Positions 36,240 to 46,864 are shown, numbered from the stretch's first letter. The stretch is DNA of 64,000 nucleotides from DATLWN01 sp963764315 (GCA_963764315.1 CAVXSB010000004.1:117510-181509), one strand, 5' to 3'. Translations and numbers: made by a program. The notes: generated from the letters alone by a model not told the origin.

Positions 36240-37596
36240 GTCCTCGGCCGTCGCCCGCCGCCTGAAGGGTCTGATCAGGCGGCTGATCCATTCCTTCGCC
36301 TATTTTCTGGCCAGCGGCGTAGCCCTGGCCGCCTTCTTCGTGGTGCTGATGCTGGCCGAGGCGGCGCTGTACTCCCTGACCGGGCAGCCGGTCTCCGTCT
36401 GGGCGTTGGTGCTGGCCGCGCTGGCGGCGGCGCTGTTTTTCTCCCCGCTGGTGCACGGCATGCAGCGCTGGATCGATCGCATGCTGTTCCCGCGCCACCT
36501 GGATACGCTGGCGGCGATCCGGCAGCTGGGTGCCGGCGACCTGGCGGACATGCCGATGGAGAATATCGAGCGCTCGGTGCTGGAGCGCATCTGCCAGGTC
36601 AGCCATCGCCTGTTCGCGGCACTCGACGAGCGCGCGGCCGGCGGCGGCCGTATGCATCGATACCCGCATGGGGCTCCGGCCGTGCCCGATTCCCCCGGCC
36701 ATGAGCTCGGGGCCTATGATGTGCGGCTGCCGCTGCCCAGGCGTGCCGGCCGCGCCTATCTTTATCTGGGGCCGCGCTCCGATGGCTGGCCGACGGATCC
36801 CTCCGAGCTTGAAAGCCTGGCCAGCCTCGCCCGCTTTGCGGCCACGAGCCTGGAGCATGCGCGCCTGACCCACCAGCAGGCCGAGGCGGCCCGCCTGGAC
36901 TCGCTGACGCGCGTGGCCAGGCAGTTGCATTCCCATGATCTGAAGAACCGCCTGCATGACCTGGCCTTTCTGGCGCACAACATCGAGTCCGGGCGCCTGG
37001 ACAAGGAGGACATCGGCCAACTGGTGGGTGCCATCCGCAAGGTGGTGGGCCGCATGCAGACGTTGATGCAGCGCCTGTCCGATCCTCGCGAGAAGATCGC
37101 GCCGGTGCTTTCGCCCATCGATATGCATGCCTGGCTGGGCAAACTGGCGCGGGAGCGCCTGTGGCCGGAGGGCATTGCCGTCAGCGTCGAGCTGCCTCCC
37201 CTGCCCATCGTGCGGGGCGATCCGGGCCTGCTGCAGAGCGTGTTCGAAAACATCTTCGACAATGCCGCGCAGGCGATGCAGGGCAGGGGCGAGATCGTTC
37301 TTGCGGCCGGGGTGCAACGTGAGCCCGGCATGGATATGATCGAGATTCGCATCCGGGATTCCGGCCCCGGCATGAGCAAGGGCTTCATCCGCCATCGCCT
37401 GTTCGAGCTGTTCTCGACCACGAAACCGAATGGATTGGGCATCGGCCTGTATCTGAGTCGGCGCATCGTGGAGGCGCATGGGGGAGAGATTGGGGCCGAA
37501 AGCGAGGGAGAGGGGAAAGGTTCCACCTTCTTTATCCGTCTGCCTGTGTGGCAGGCTGGGGATCCGGAGCCTTCCCCCGTGGTACAGGAGAGATGA
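36217..37596 (+). CDS. Membrane sensor histidine kinase, PrsK-like
   Basis: Two membrane helices (roughly residues 20-70) are followed by WIDRMLFPRHLD, a GAF-like sensor region (about 95-215), an H-box HDLKNRLHDLAFLAHN, and the ATPase domain (FENIFDNAAQAM, DSGPGMS, GLGIGLYLSRRIVEAHGG). HDLKN rather than HELRTP is typical of the PEP-CTERM-associated kinase PrsK, although this protein is shorter (459 residues). No ATG lies near the first helix; TTG 36217 with GAGG eight bases upstream is the best start and overlaps dapA by 23 bases. The regulator gene follows with an ATGA overlap. Confidence 0.75.
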   Translation: MSFRPETESSAVARRLKGLIRRLIHSFAYFLASGVALAAFFVVLMLAEAALYSLTGQPVSVWALVLAALAAALFFSPLVHGMQRWIDRMLFPRHLDTLAAIRQLGAGDLADMPMENIERSVLERICQVSHRLFAALDERAAGGGRMHRYPHGAPAVPDSPGHELGAYDVRLPLPRRAGRAYLYLGPRSDGWPTDPSELESLASLARFAATSLEHARLTHQQAEAARLDSLTRVARQLHSHDLKNRLHDLAFLAHNIESGRLDKEDIGQLVGAIRKVVGRMQTLMQRLSDPREKIAPVLSPIDMHAWLGKLARERLWPEGIAVSVELPPLPIVRGDPGLLQSVFENIFDNAAQAMQGRGEIVLAAGVQREPGMDMIEIRIRDSGPGMSKGFIRHRLFELFSTTKPNGLGIGLYLSRRIVEAHGGEIGAESEGEGKGSTFFIRLPVWQAGDPEPSPVVQER

Positions 37597-39011
37597 GCAC
37601 GATGCTGCGCACCGTACTGGTGGTCGATGATAACGACATCAATCGTCTGAATCTGAAGCTGTTGCTTAAGGACAGTTACCAGGTCATCGAGGCGGGGGAT
37701 CTCGCTGTGGCCGAGGAGATGCTGAGCCGCCACCGTGTCGATCTGCTGGTGCTGGATCTGGCGCTGCCGCCGGAGCCGGATAATCCGGAAATCGGCATGC
37801 ATTATCTCGTCAGTATCCGCGAGGAGAATCCCGATCTGCCGGTCGTGGTGATCACCGGCCATGACGAACACCGTCTGGCAGCGCGCGCGCGCGCTGCCGG
37901 CGCGCTCGATTTCTTCGGCAAGCCGTTCAATCCCGACGAGGTGCGCGATACCATCGACCGGGCCATGCAGGCGCGTTCCCAGCAGCTGCGCGAGCAGGAG
38001 CTGCAGCGCTTGCTCGATGCGCGCATGGGCACGGAAATCCTCGGCGATTCGGCCGCCATGCGACAGCTGCGCGAGATGATCGCGCGCGTGGCCCCGACCC
38101 CATCCACGGTGCTGGTCCAGGGGCCGACCGGCAGCGGCAAGGAATTGGTGGCGCGCAGCCTGCATGCGCAGAGCACCCGGCATCAGCATCCGTTCATTGC
38201 CATCAACTGCGCCTCCATGGCCGCCGAGCACCTGGAATCGGAGCTGTTCGGGCATGAGAAGGGGGCGTTCGCCGGGGCGGAGAAGCGCAAGCTCGGCTGG
38301 TTCGAGCGTGCCGCCGGCGGCACCTTGTACCTGGATGAGGTGGCCGGCTTGCCCCTGTCGGTGCAGGGCAAGCTGCTGCGCGCCCTGGAGCATGGCGAGT
38401 TCTCGCGTCTGGGTGGCGAATCCATCCTCAGATCGGACGTGCGTCTGATCTGCTCGACAAAGGAGAATATCGAGAAATTGGTGGAGGCCGGCTCCTTCCG
38501 CCAGGATCTCTATTACCGCATCCTTGTCGTCGTCCTCGACGTGCCGCCGCTGTCCGAGCATGCCGAGGACATCCCGGTGCTGGCGGCGCGCATTCTCGAA
38601 CAGAAGGCGACGGTCTGCGGCAAGCCGATGCAGGGCTTCGCCGAGGGTGTCGTCGAGGCCATGCAGCGCTATGCCTGGCTCGGCAATGTGCGCGAGCTGG
38701 AGAACGTCATCGAGCGCGCCGTCGTGCTGGCGGCAGGGCCCTTGATCGAGCACCTGCCTTCCCTGGTCAGTCCGCCGCCGGTCCATGGCGATGGCGACCT
38801 GCTCGATCAATGGTTCCAGCAACTGCCCGATACGGGCCTGGATGCCGAGAAGGCGGTCGCGTCCTTCGAGCGACGCCTGTTGATCGAGGCCTTGGAGCGC
38901 AACCAGAGCGTCAAGGCCCGGGCCGGGCGCTGGCTCGGTTTCGGAGAGCGGGCCAAGGACAAGATGCGCTATCTGTGCGAGAAGTACGGCATCCAGCTGG
39001 ACGATGCGTGA
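37593..39011 (+). CDS. Sigma-54-type response regulator, PrsR-like, with a GAFAGA loop
   Basis: The 472 residues comprise a receiver domain (1-130, VVDDNDIN, phosphoacceptor in LLVLDLALP, KPF), an AAA+ domain (about 145-370: Walker A GPTGSGKE, Walker B GGTLYLDEV, arginine-finger region RQDLYYRI), and a Fis-like C-terminal helix-turn-helix (ERRLLIEALERNQSVKARAGRWLGF). The loop that contacts sigma-54, normally GAFTGA, reads GAFAGA (residues 224-229). Loss of this threonine commonly weakens sigma-54 activation in studied proteins. It is coupled to the kinase upstream and to a secreted protein downstream. Confidence 0.8.
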   Translation: MSTMLRTVLVVDDNDINRLNLKLLLKDSYQVIEAGDLAVAEEMLSRHRVDLLVLDLALPPEPDNPEIGMHYLVSIREENPDLPVVVITGHDEHRLAARARAAGALDFFGKPFNPDEVRDTIDRAMQARSQQLREQELQRLLDARMGTEILGDSAAMRQLREMIARVAPTPSTVLVQGPTGSGKELVARSLHAQSTRHQHPFIAINCASMAAEHLESELFGHEKGAFAGAEKRKLGWFERAAGGTLYLDEVAGLPLSVQGKLLRALEHGEFSRLGGESILRSDVRLICSTKENIEKLVEAGSFRQDLYYRILVVVLDVPPLSEHAEDIPVLAARILEQKATVCGKPMQGFAEGVVEAMQRYAWLGNVRELENVIERAVVLAAGPLIEHLPSLVSPPPVHGDGDLLDQWFQQLPDTGLDAEKAVASFERRLLIEALERNQSVKARAGRWLGFGERAKDKMRYLCEKYGIQLDDA

Positions 39012-39421
39012 TGCGGCAACTGGTGGCGATCCTGTTGCTGGCGCTGTGGGTGCCGGTCTGCGCGTACGCTGCGCACGCCGCCGACACGGACGGTGATCAG
39101 GACGATTACCTGTATGACCGGGCCCTCGTCATCCCCCCGTTCCAGAGCCTGCGCGAGTTCTTCGATCTGCCCAACCATCCGGGCAGCTACGAGGTTACGC
39201 TGGTGTCGGATGCGGTGGGGCCGCTCACCTTCAAGGTCATGCGCGTGCGCGGAGAACGCGAGGTTACGCTGAAACAGTACCGCAGCTACCATATCCACGA
39301 TCACGAATTCCATCTGAATTTCGACAACACGGACGGCCAGGCGGACCTGATGGTGTCGATCGCCAATTCCAACCCGGCCGCCGGCGCCAAGGTGACGATC
39401 ATCGTCGTGCAATTGCCCTAG
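39011..39421 (+). CDS. Secreted protein of unknown function, linked to the two-component system
   Basis: The 136-residue product has a clear signal peptide (MRQLVAILLLALWVPVCAYAAHA, cut after AHA) and an acidic mature start (DTDGDQDDYLYD). The rest looks beta-rich (YEVTLVSDAVGPLTFKVMRVRG, VTIIVVQLP) and has the size of a small periplasmic beta-sandwich. Its ATG shares one base with the regulator stop (TGATG), so the three genes are one operon. It may be a ligand or stress sensor for the kinase. No PEP-CTERM sorting tail is present. Confidence 0.65.
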   Translation: MRQLVAILLLALWVPVCAYAAHAADTDGDQDDYLYDRALVIPPFQSLREFFDLPNHPGSYEVTLVSDAVGPLTFKVMRVRGEREVTLKQYRSYHIHDHEFHLNFDNTDGQADLMVSIANSNPAAGAKVTIIVVQLP

Positions 39422-39675
39422 GGCCTGTGCCGATACGGCCATTTTTGTGATCTTGTAAGGCATGGCGAGCGTGGCGTACGTGTTGCACGCAAGCGAGCCG
39501 TAACGAAGCAGGACGGAAACGGGCCAATCCCTAAGAGGGCTGCGTTCCAAAATGAGCCACTCCGCGTTGCTCGGGATTCATTTGGAATCACCAAACCCCA
39601 CCTCTCGCGCCTTGATTGGCCCCATTTCGGACAGCAGCGGCAACACCGAAATGAGCGTGAACAGGACCGAAGCCG
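39422..39675. other. Noncoding region upstream of clpB with inverted repeats
   Basis: No gene was recognised. It holds a perfect 8-base inverted repeat CATTTCGG (39623-39630)/CCGAAATG (39646-39653), and an imperfect one around TTCCAAAATGA and TTCATTTGGAA near 39547-39588. A short leftward frame (EMGPIKAREVGFGDSK at its end) crosses it but has no start signals. It may be a decayed gene or the 5' regulatory region of clpB. Confidence 0.4.
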
Positions 39676-39704
39676 CTTGAAACCGCACATCGTGACCCCT
39701 ATAT
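39676..39704 (+). promoter_or_regulatory. Sigma-32 heat-shock promoter of clpB
   Basis: CTTGAAA (39676-39682), a 13-base spacer and CCCCTATAT (39696-39704) match the sigma-32 consensus in sequence and spacing. It lies 33 bases before the clpB start. Confidence 0.75.
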
Positions 39705-39736
39705 AAAGACGGACAAGTCATCAAGGAGTCCGATGC

Positions 39737-42328
<2,592 letters not shown>

Positions 42329-42360
42329 TGCGTGCAATCCCGATCGACTCATATTATTAT

Positions 42361-42384
42361 ATCATTAATAGATGATGTAATGAT
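42361..42384. promoter_or_regulatory. Inverted repeat before the first cytochrome gene
   Basis: ATCATTA-N10-TAATGAT lies in an AT-rich patch 18 bases before the cytochrome start, close to its ribosome site. It may be an operator or a leader structure. Confidence 0.35.
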
Positions 42385-42402
42385 GGTAGATCAGGAGGAA
42401 AG

Positions 42403-42762
42403 ATGATGAAGAAATTATTGGTGTTTTCAGCTGTTGCCGCCGCAGGCCTGATGGCGATGTCTACCGCGGCGAATGCCTTCGATACCACGGCGTGCATGGG
42501 GTGCCATAACATCGATACCGTGAAGGTCGGGCCTTCCTTCAAGACGGTGGTCAAAAAATATGGCAATGAGAAGAACCTGGCCAAGGCGTTTGCGAGCGGG
42601 TTTGCCGTCAAGGATCGCAGGATTGCCAGTACCGATCCGACGTGGAAGGCCAAGGCGGTCGTGATGACGGTGCAATATAAGCTCAAAATCAAGGGCCACG
42701 AGAAGGCAGCGGCACATGCGCTGTTTGCGACCGTGAAAAACAAGACCTTCGGTAATTACTGA
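42403..42762 (+). CDS. Monohaem c-type cytochrome, copy 1
   Basis: The 119-residue protein has a signal peptide (MMKKLLVFSAVAAAGLMAMSTAANA, cut after ANA) and one haem site CMGCH near the mature N-terminus, followed by VGPSFKTVVKKYG as in class I cytochromes c. The sixth ligand is probably the Met in VVMTVQYK, which replaces the usual PMPP-type loop. The mature part is very basic. It is expected to carry electrons in the periplasm. AGGAGG precedes the start. About two thirds of the mature residues match copy 2 downstream. Confidence 0.88.
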   Translation: MMKKLLVFSAVAAAGLMAMSTAANAFDTTACMGCHNIDTVKVGPSFKTVVKKYGNEKNLAKAFASGFAVKDRRIASTDPTWKAKAVVMTVQYKLKIKGHEKAAAHALFATVKNKTFGNY

Positions 42763-42764
42763 TA

Positions 42765-42802
42765 CGCGTTGGTGCCGAGGTTGGCCGGCTGAGTGGGCAG
42801 GC
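42765..42802 (+). repeat. Diverged duplicate of the 3' end of clpB
   Basis: This 38-base stretch directly after the first cytochrome gene matches the last coding bases of clpB (42287-42324) at 31 of 38 positions. It suggests that the duplication that made the second cytochrome also carried the clpB tail. Confidence 0.6.
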
Positions 42803-43139
42803 GTGAGGCAGGTGACTACGCTTGCAAACGAATGGCTCCGGACATCGATGATGGCCTGGACAGCGTTTTGGCTCCCGCGTAACGCGGCAAATGAGGCGGT
42901 CGGATATTCACGGAAGCGCGTAGGAAAATCGGGGATTCATCAGCACCCTGTTCCGAAAACGCCTTAAGCCATTCGGATCATATGAAAGAGAATGTGCAGA
43001 GGCCTTGCAACGTGATATTTCTAATAGGGAATATATGGGTATAATATACTCTATTGAAAGATATGTCCGAGTGTGTATGTTATTGCGATGCGCATCATTG
43101 GCAACGTGCGCTTGATATATAGATGGAGGAGGAGAAACG
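42803..43139. other. Noncoding spacer between the two cytochrome genes
   Basis: No gene was recognised. The second half is markedly AT-rich. A candidate promoter, TTTCTA (43018-43023), 16-base spacer, TATAAT (43040-43045), would give copy 2 its own transcript with a leader of about 90 bases. A GGAGGAGG ribosome site ends the region. Confidence 0.5.
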
Positions 43140-43496
43140 GTGAAAAAATCATTGGTATTTGCAGCAGTTGCTGCTGCTGGATTGATGTCTATGGCGACGA
43201 CGGCGAATGCTTTCTCGACCACGAAGTGCATGGCTTGCCATGCCATTGATCATGTGAAGGTCGGTCCGGCCTGGAAGCATGTGGTCAAGGCGTATGGCAA
43301 TGAGGCTACCCTCGCCAAGGTGTTCGAAAGCGGCTTTGCCGTGAAGGATCGCCACATTGCTGGTAAAGAGGCCAAGTGGAAAGGCAAGGCTGGTCTGATG
43401 ACGATGCAGTTCAAGCATCTGATCAAGGGCCACGAGAAGGAAGCCGCACACGCGCTGTTCGAGACCGTAAAGAACAATAAGTTCGGCAATTACTGA
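43140..43496 (+). CDS. Monohaem c-type cytochrome, copy 2
   Basis: The 118-residue paralogue of the preceding cytochrome has a signal peptide ending ANA, haem motif CMACH, VGPAWKHVVKAYG, and the candidate ligand Met in GLMTMQFK. Start is GTG 43140 after GGAGGAGGAG. Both copies end KFGNY/TFGNY. A strong terminator follows. Retention of all haem and ligand residues in both copies argues that both function, perhaps with different potentials or expression. Confidence 0.88.
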   Translation: MKKSLVFAAVAAAGLMSMATTANAFSTTKCMACHAIDHVKVGPAWKHVVKAYGNEATLAKVFESGFAVKDRHIAGKEAKWKGKAGLMTMQFKHLIKGHEKEAAHALFETVKNNKFGNY

Positions 43497-43515
43497 TCCC
43501 TTTTGGGTTGAAATG

Positions 43516-43544
43516 AAGGGCGGCCTCAGGGCCGCCCTTTTTTT
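43516..43544 (+). terminator. Intrinsic terminator after cytochrome copy 2
   Basis: Stem GGGCGGCC/GGCCGCCC (43518-43525, 43530-43537) around a TCAG loop, with AA before it and seven T after it. It lies 20 bases after the stop. Confidence 0.92.
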
Positions 43545-43582
43545 GTGCTGACGCCGGCAGCGCGGGTCCGTAGCATCGGCTC

Positions 43583-44023
43583 ATGGCCATCATCAACCGG
43601 CGCGCGCGCCATGAATACCATATCCTCGAGACCTTCGAGGCGGGCATCATGCTGACCGGCCCCGAGGTCAAGTCGATCCGCCTGGGGCAGGCGAACCTCG
43701 CCGAGGCGCATTGCATCATCCGCAACAACCGCGCGCAGCTGATCGGCTGCCATATCAGCCCGTACAAGCCGGCTGCGATGAATAACCCCGATGATCCGAC
43801 GCGTTCGCGCCAGTTGCTGCTGCACAAGCAGGAGCTCAGCCGCCTGACCGGTACGCTGAAGGAGAAGGGGCTGACCCTGGTGCCGCTGAAGTTGTTCTTC
43901 AACGAGCGGGGATTTGCCAAGCTCGAGATCGGACTGGCCCGTGGCAAGAAGCTCTATGATAAGCGCCAGGCCGAGAAGGATCGCGATGTGCGTCGGGATT
44001 TGCAGCGCCAATACAAGATGTAG
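43583..44023 (+). CDS. smpB: SsrA-binding protein SmpB
   Basis: tmRNA partner needed for trans-translation. The 146 residues show NRRARHEYHILETFEAGIMLTGPEVKSIR, the OB-fold core HISPYKPA and the basic C-terminal tail KLYDKRQAEKDRDVRRDLQRQ that enters the mRNA channel. The tmRNA gene is not in the window. The TTTGGTG/CACCAAA repeat at 44030-44051 may end the transcript. Confidence 0.96.
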   Translation: MAIINRRARHEYHILETFEAGIMLTGPEVKSIRLGQANLAEAHCIIRNNRAQLIGCHISPYKPAAMNNPDDPTRSRQLLLHKQELSRLTGTLKEKGLTLVPLKLFFNERGFAKLEIGLARGKKLYDKRQAEKDRDVRRDLQRQYKM

Positions 44024-44175
44024 ATGCGCTTTGGTGGCCTGGATCACCAAAAACCATAAAAAATAAAAGATTTCTAATGTGCGATTCATGGTCCTCCCAT
44101 GTCCGTCCCCTAATGTAACGGTCATGACGCGGGCGCCTTCGGCCCGCAAGGATTACCGAAACAAGGGAGATTGAT

Positions 44176-44277
44176 ATGAACAACGGTATGAAGGAACTCG
44201 GGTACACCGTGATCGCTGCTGTGGTCACCTTCTTCGGCATGACCGGCTTCGCGGGCTTCGTCGAGGCCGTGCAGTAA
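44176..44277 (+). CDS. Tiny single-helix membrane peptide, copy 1
   Basis: A 33-residue frame with an AGGGAGA ribosome site: MNNGMKELGYTVI... continuing AAVVTFFGMTGFAGFVEAVQ. One hydrophobic helix with phenylalanine and threonine lies between a polar N-terminus and a short acidic tail. It shares the pattern MKEL-x-YT-x-x-AAVVTFF-x-x-T-x-FA-x-FVEA with copy 2, 47 bases downstream. No known family was recognised; it is distinct from CydX and CcoQ. A GC hairpin (GCGGGC/GCCCGC, 44129-44147) precedes the ribosome site. Confidence 0.7.
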   Translation: MNNGMKELGYTVIAAVVTFFGMTGFAGFVEAVQ

Positions 44278-44324
44278 GGCACGGTCGACAACACATCTAA
44301 CGATAACGATAAGGGAGGATTCCC

Positions 44325-44420
44325 ATGAAAGAACTTTTCTACACCATCACCGCCGCCGTCGTGACCTTCTTCAGCGCCACGTCCTTCGCGCACTTCGTCG
44401 AGGCTGCGCGCAACAGCTAA
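44325..44420 (+). CDS. Tiny single-helix membrane peptide, copy 2
   Basis: A 31-residue paralogue of copy 1 (MKELFYTITAAVVTFFSATS then FAHFVEAARNS) with a strong AAGGGAGG ribosome site. The central helix and the FVEA end are kept, but the tail is basic instead of neutral, and a histidine replaces glycine near the end. A strong terminator follows 22 bases later, so the two peptides form their own short transcript. Conservation between the copies and good ribosome sites argue that both are translated. Confidence 0.7.
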   Translation: MKELFYTITAAVVTFFSATSFAHFVEAARNS

Positions 44421-44442
44421 AGGCGCGGATGGTTCCGACGCG

Positions 44443-44472
44443 AGAGCCGCCCAAACGGGCGGCTCTTTTTTT
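44443..44472 (+). terminator. Intrinsic terminator after the tiny peptides
   Basis: Perfect 10-bp stem AGAGCCGCCC/GGGCGGCTCT with an AAAC loop, followed by a run of seven T. Confidence 0.93.
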
Positions 44473-44482
44473 GTTCTTGATC

Positions 44483-44512
44483 AAAAAAAGAGGGGCGCCG
44501 AAGCGCCCCTCT
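44483..44512 (-). terminator. Intrinsic terminator of ilvC
   Basis: Read leftwards: perfect 10-bp stem AGAGGGGCGC/GCGCCCCTCT (44489-44498, 44503-44512), tetraloop, then seven T. It faces the peptide terminator ten bases away. Confidence 0.93.
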
Positions 44513-44533
44513 GTCATGCACGGGAAGAAAGCC

Positions 44534-45550
44534 TCAGTTCTTGGACTTGTCCACGATCTTCTTGATCCAAGGCATCATGGCGCGCAGGCGCTCGCCGACC
44601 TGCTCGATCGGATGCTCGGCGTTCAGGCGCCGGTAGGCGGTCATCGACGGGTAGTTGGTGGCGCCCTCGACGATGAACTGCTTGGCGTACTCGCCGGTCT
44701 GGATGCGGTGCAGCGCCTCGCGCATGGCCTTTCTCGACTCGTCGTTGATGACGCGCGGGCCGGTGACGTATTCGCCGTACTCCGCGTTGTTGGAGATCGA
44801 GTAGTTCATATTGGCGATGCCGCCCTCGTACATCAGATCCACGATCAGCTTCAGTTCGTGCAGGCACTCGAAGTAGGCCATCTCTGGTGCATAGCCGGCA
44901 TCGACCAGCGTCTCGAAGCCGGCCTTGACCAGTTCCACGGCACCGCCGCACAGCACTGCCTGCTCGCCGAACAGGTCGGTCTCCGTCTCATCCTTGAAGG
45001 TGGTCTCGATGATGCCGGTGCGCCCGCCGCCGATGGCCGAGGCATAGGAGAGGGCGATGGCCTTGGCATCGCCGGTGGCGTCCTGGTGTACGGCGATCAG
45101 GTCCGGGATGCCGCCGCCCTTCTCGAACTCGGAGCGTACCGTATGGCCGGGCGCCTTCGGGGCGATCATGATCACGTTCAGATCGGGGCGAGCCACGACC
45201 TGGTTGTAGTGGATGGCAAAACCGTGGGCGAAGGCCAGCGTCGCGCCCTGCTTCAGGTTCGGCGCCAGCTGCTGCGTGTACAGCTGAGACTGGAACTCGT
45301 CCGGCGTCAGCACCATGACCACGTCGGCGGCCTTGACCGCCTCCTCGACCGACAGCACCGGCAGGCCGGCGGCCTCTGCCTTGGCGGCAGAAGGGGAGCC
45401 TGGGCGCAAGGCCACGCTCACATCCACGCCGGAATCGCGCAGGTTGTTCGCATGCGCATGGCCCTGGGATCCGTAGCCGATGATGGCTACCTTCTTACTG
45501 CGGATGATCGAAAGGTCGGCGTCTTTGTCGTAATACACGGTCAGGCCCAT
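44534..45550 (-). CDS. ilvC: Ketol-acid reductoisomerase, class I
   Basis: NADPH enzyme of valine, leucine and isoleucine synthesis. The 338 residues show the Rossmann motif IIGYGSQGHAHANNLRDSG, the metal-binding FKDETETDLFGEQ, and the knotted C-terminal domain SNNAEYGEY. The short class I length is complete. ATG 45550 follows GGAGGAG. ilvBN, which often precede it, are not here. 214 bases separate it from the divergent propeller genes. Confidence 0.97.
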   Translation of the reverse strand: MGLTVYYDKDADLSIIRSKKVAIIGYGSQGHAHANNLRDSGVDVSVALRPGSPSAAKAEAAGLPVLSVEEAVKAADVVMVLTPDEFQSQLYTQQLAPNLKQGATLAFAHGFAIHYNQVVARPDLNVIMIAPKAPGHTVRSEFEKGGGIPDLIAVHQDATGDAKAIALSYASAIGGGRTGIIETTFKDETETDLFGEQAVLCGGAVELVKAGFETLVDAGYAPEMAYFECLHELKLIVDLMYEGGIANMNYSISNNAEYGEYVTGPRVINDESRKAMREALHRIQTGEYAKQFIVEGATNYPSMTAYRRLNAEHPIEQVGERLRAMMPWIKKIVDKSKN

Positions 45551-45764
45551 GGCGGCTGCTCCTCCGTTGACTGTTCTTCTTGCCGGGGCAAGTGAGGTGG
45601 AAAGGGGCGCAGCATAATGGTTTTCCAGTCGGACTGCATCCCCGATCTTCATCGCCTGCAGGCCATCTGCGCCGGCATGGCGTTCATCTACAGTTCAGCA
45701 TCGAATCCTACGCTGCCGTTCAGCCGGGGGCTTCCCTGGGCGAGAAACGCGTAAGGAGTGGGGT

Positions 45765-46862
45765 ATGTGCAAGCGATGGTTTGGCCTGGCCGGGATCGGT
45801 CTGATGCTGTTGATTCCGCCCGCCTTCGCCGCCAAGGCCGGCAGGCCCGCGGTTTTCTCACCCGTCATTCCCGTCGTGGTCAACGACAATGCCGATTCGG
45901 TTTACCCGTCGGTGGCCGGAAACTTCCTGGTCTACAGCCAGCGCCGTGATGGCCATTACGCCGTCGTGCGCGCCACGACCCTGTCGCCGGACACGAGCAA
46001 CCGCACGGTGCGTCCCGGGTTTTCCAACGAGGCCATCCGCTTCGGGGTGGCGCTCGAAGACGGCGGCATCGGCTATGTCAGCAACCGCATGGGGCCGGTC
46101 GGCGCCTGGGTGAAGATGCCGCATGGGGACGGGCATGTGGCCATCGCCAACCTCGGCACATACAGCGGTGGGGTGGTGCCGGATCACCTGTCCGCCTCCG
46201 TCAACGGACGCATCTGGTGCTTCGATACCTCTTTGGACAATACCCGTCGCGCCCGCATGCTCACGACGTTTGCCGACTCGTCCCTGAACTGGGAATTCCT
46301 CGGTCAGAACTGGCGCCTTTTCAGTTCAGGTGCCTCCCGCATCAAGCTGGCATATCGGGCGACCAAGACAGGCAATACCAGCAATAAATTCTCGCCGCCG
46401 ACATTGTTCGTGTTCAACCGGGACAGCGGGCAGCTGATGATGTTCCCGAACGCCTTCGACGGTGCCGTGTCTCCGGACGGCAGACAGGTGGCCTTCGTGC
46501 GCGAGAATGACGGGAACTACGATATCTGGGTGCAGAACGTCGATGGCAGCGGCCTGGCGCAGGTGACCAGCTCGGCCTTTGGGGACTTCGAGCCGGCCTG
46601 GAGCCCGGATGGCACCAAGCTGGCCTTCGTCTCGAACCGGGACAGCAAGGGCAGCGTCAGGCACACGTCGGTCTATGTGATCGACCTCAATACCTCGGTG
46701 GTGACGCGGGCGACCGATGCCGGCTCGGCCACCGACGGGGGTCCGACATGGCTGGATGGCGACACCATCCTGTTCCATTCGGATCGAAATCCCAAGAAAC
46801 CCCAAAGCGGGACAATTTCGGGCTGGAACATCTGGAAGGTCCGACTACAGGAGGTGCATTGA
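45765..46862 (+). CDS. Secreted TolB-like beta-propeller protein, first of a pair
   Basis: The 365-residue product has a signal peptide (MCKRWFGLAGIGLMLLIPPAFA) and repeated PD40/WD40-like blades: AVSPDGRQVAFVRENDGNYDIWVQN, PAWSPDGTKLAFVSNRDS, TDGGPTWLDGDTILFHSDR. This resembles the TolB propeller without its N-terminal domain. It is likely periplasmic. It runs into a similar gene two bases later. The partner is unknown, and pal and tolA are not nearby. Confidence 0.8.
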   Translation: MCKRWFGLAGIGLMLLIPPAFAAKAGRPAVFSPVIPVVVNDNADSVYPSVAGNFLVYSQRRDGHYAVVRATTLSPDTSNRTVRPGFSNEAIRFGVALEDGGIGYVSNRMGPVGAWVKMPHGDGHVAIANLGTYSGGVVPDHLSASVNGRIWCFDTSLDNTRRARMLTTFADSSLNWEFLGQNWRLFSSGASRIKLAYRATKTGNTSNKFSPPTLFVFNRDSGQLMMFPNAFDGAVSPDGRQVAFVRENDGNYDIWVQNVDGSGLAQVTSSAFGDFEPAWSPDGTKLAFVSNRDSKGSVRHTSVYVIDLNTSVVTRATDAGSATDGGPTWLDGDTILFHSDRNPKKPQSGTISGWNIWKVRLQEVH

Positions 46863-46864
46863 AT

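Noticed and set aside
39011..39421. PEP-CTERM sorting protein encoded next to the PrsK/PrsR-like pair.
   Set aside because: The C-terminus VTIIVVQLP has no PEP motif, membrane helix or basic tail.
39611..39628. CTTGATT next to CCCCATTT as a sigma-32 promoter of clpB.
   Set aside because: The two elements are only two bases apart; the true match with 13-base spacing is at 39676-39704.
44176..44420. CydX, CcoQ or light-harvesting polypeptides for the tiny peptides.
   Set aside because: They lack the Trp-rich N-terminus of CydX and the conserved His of antenna peptides, and no oxidase or photosystem genes are adjacent.
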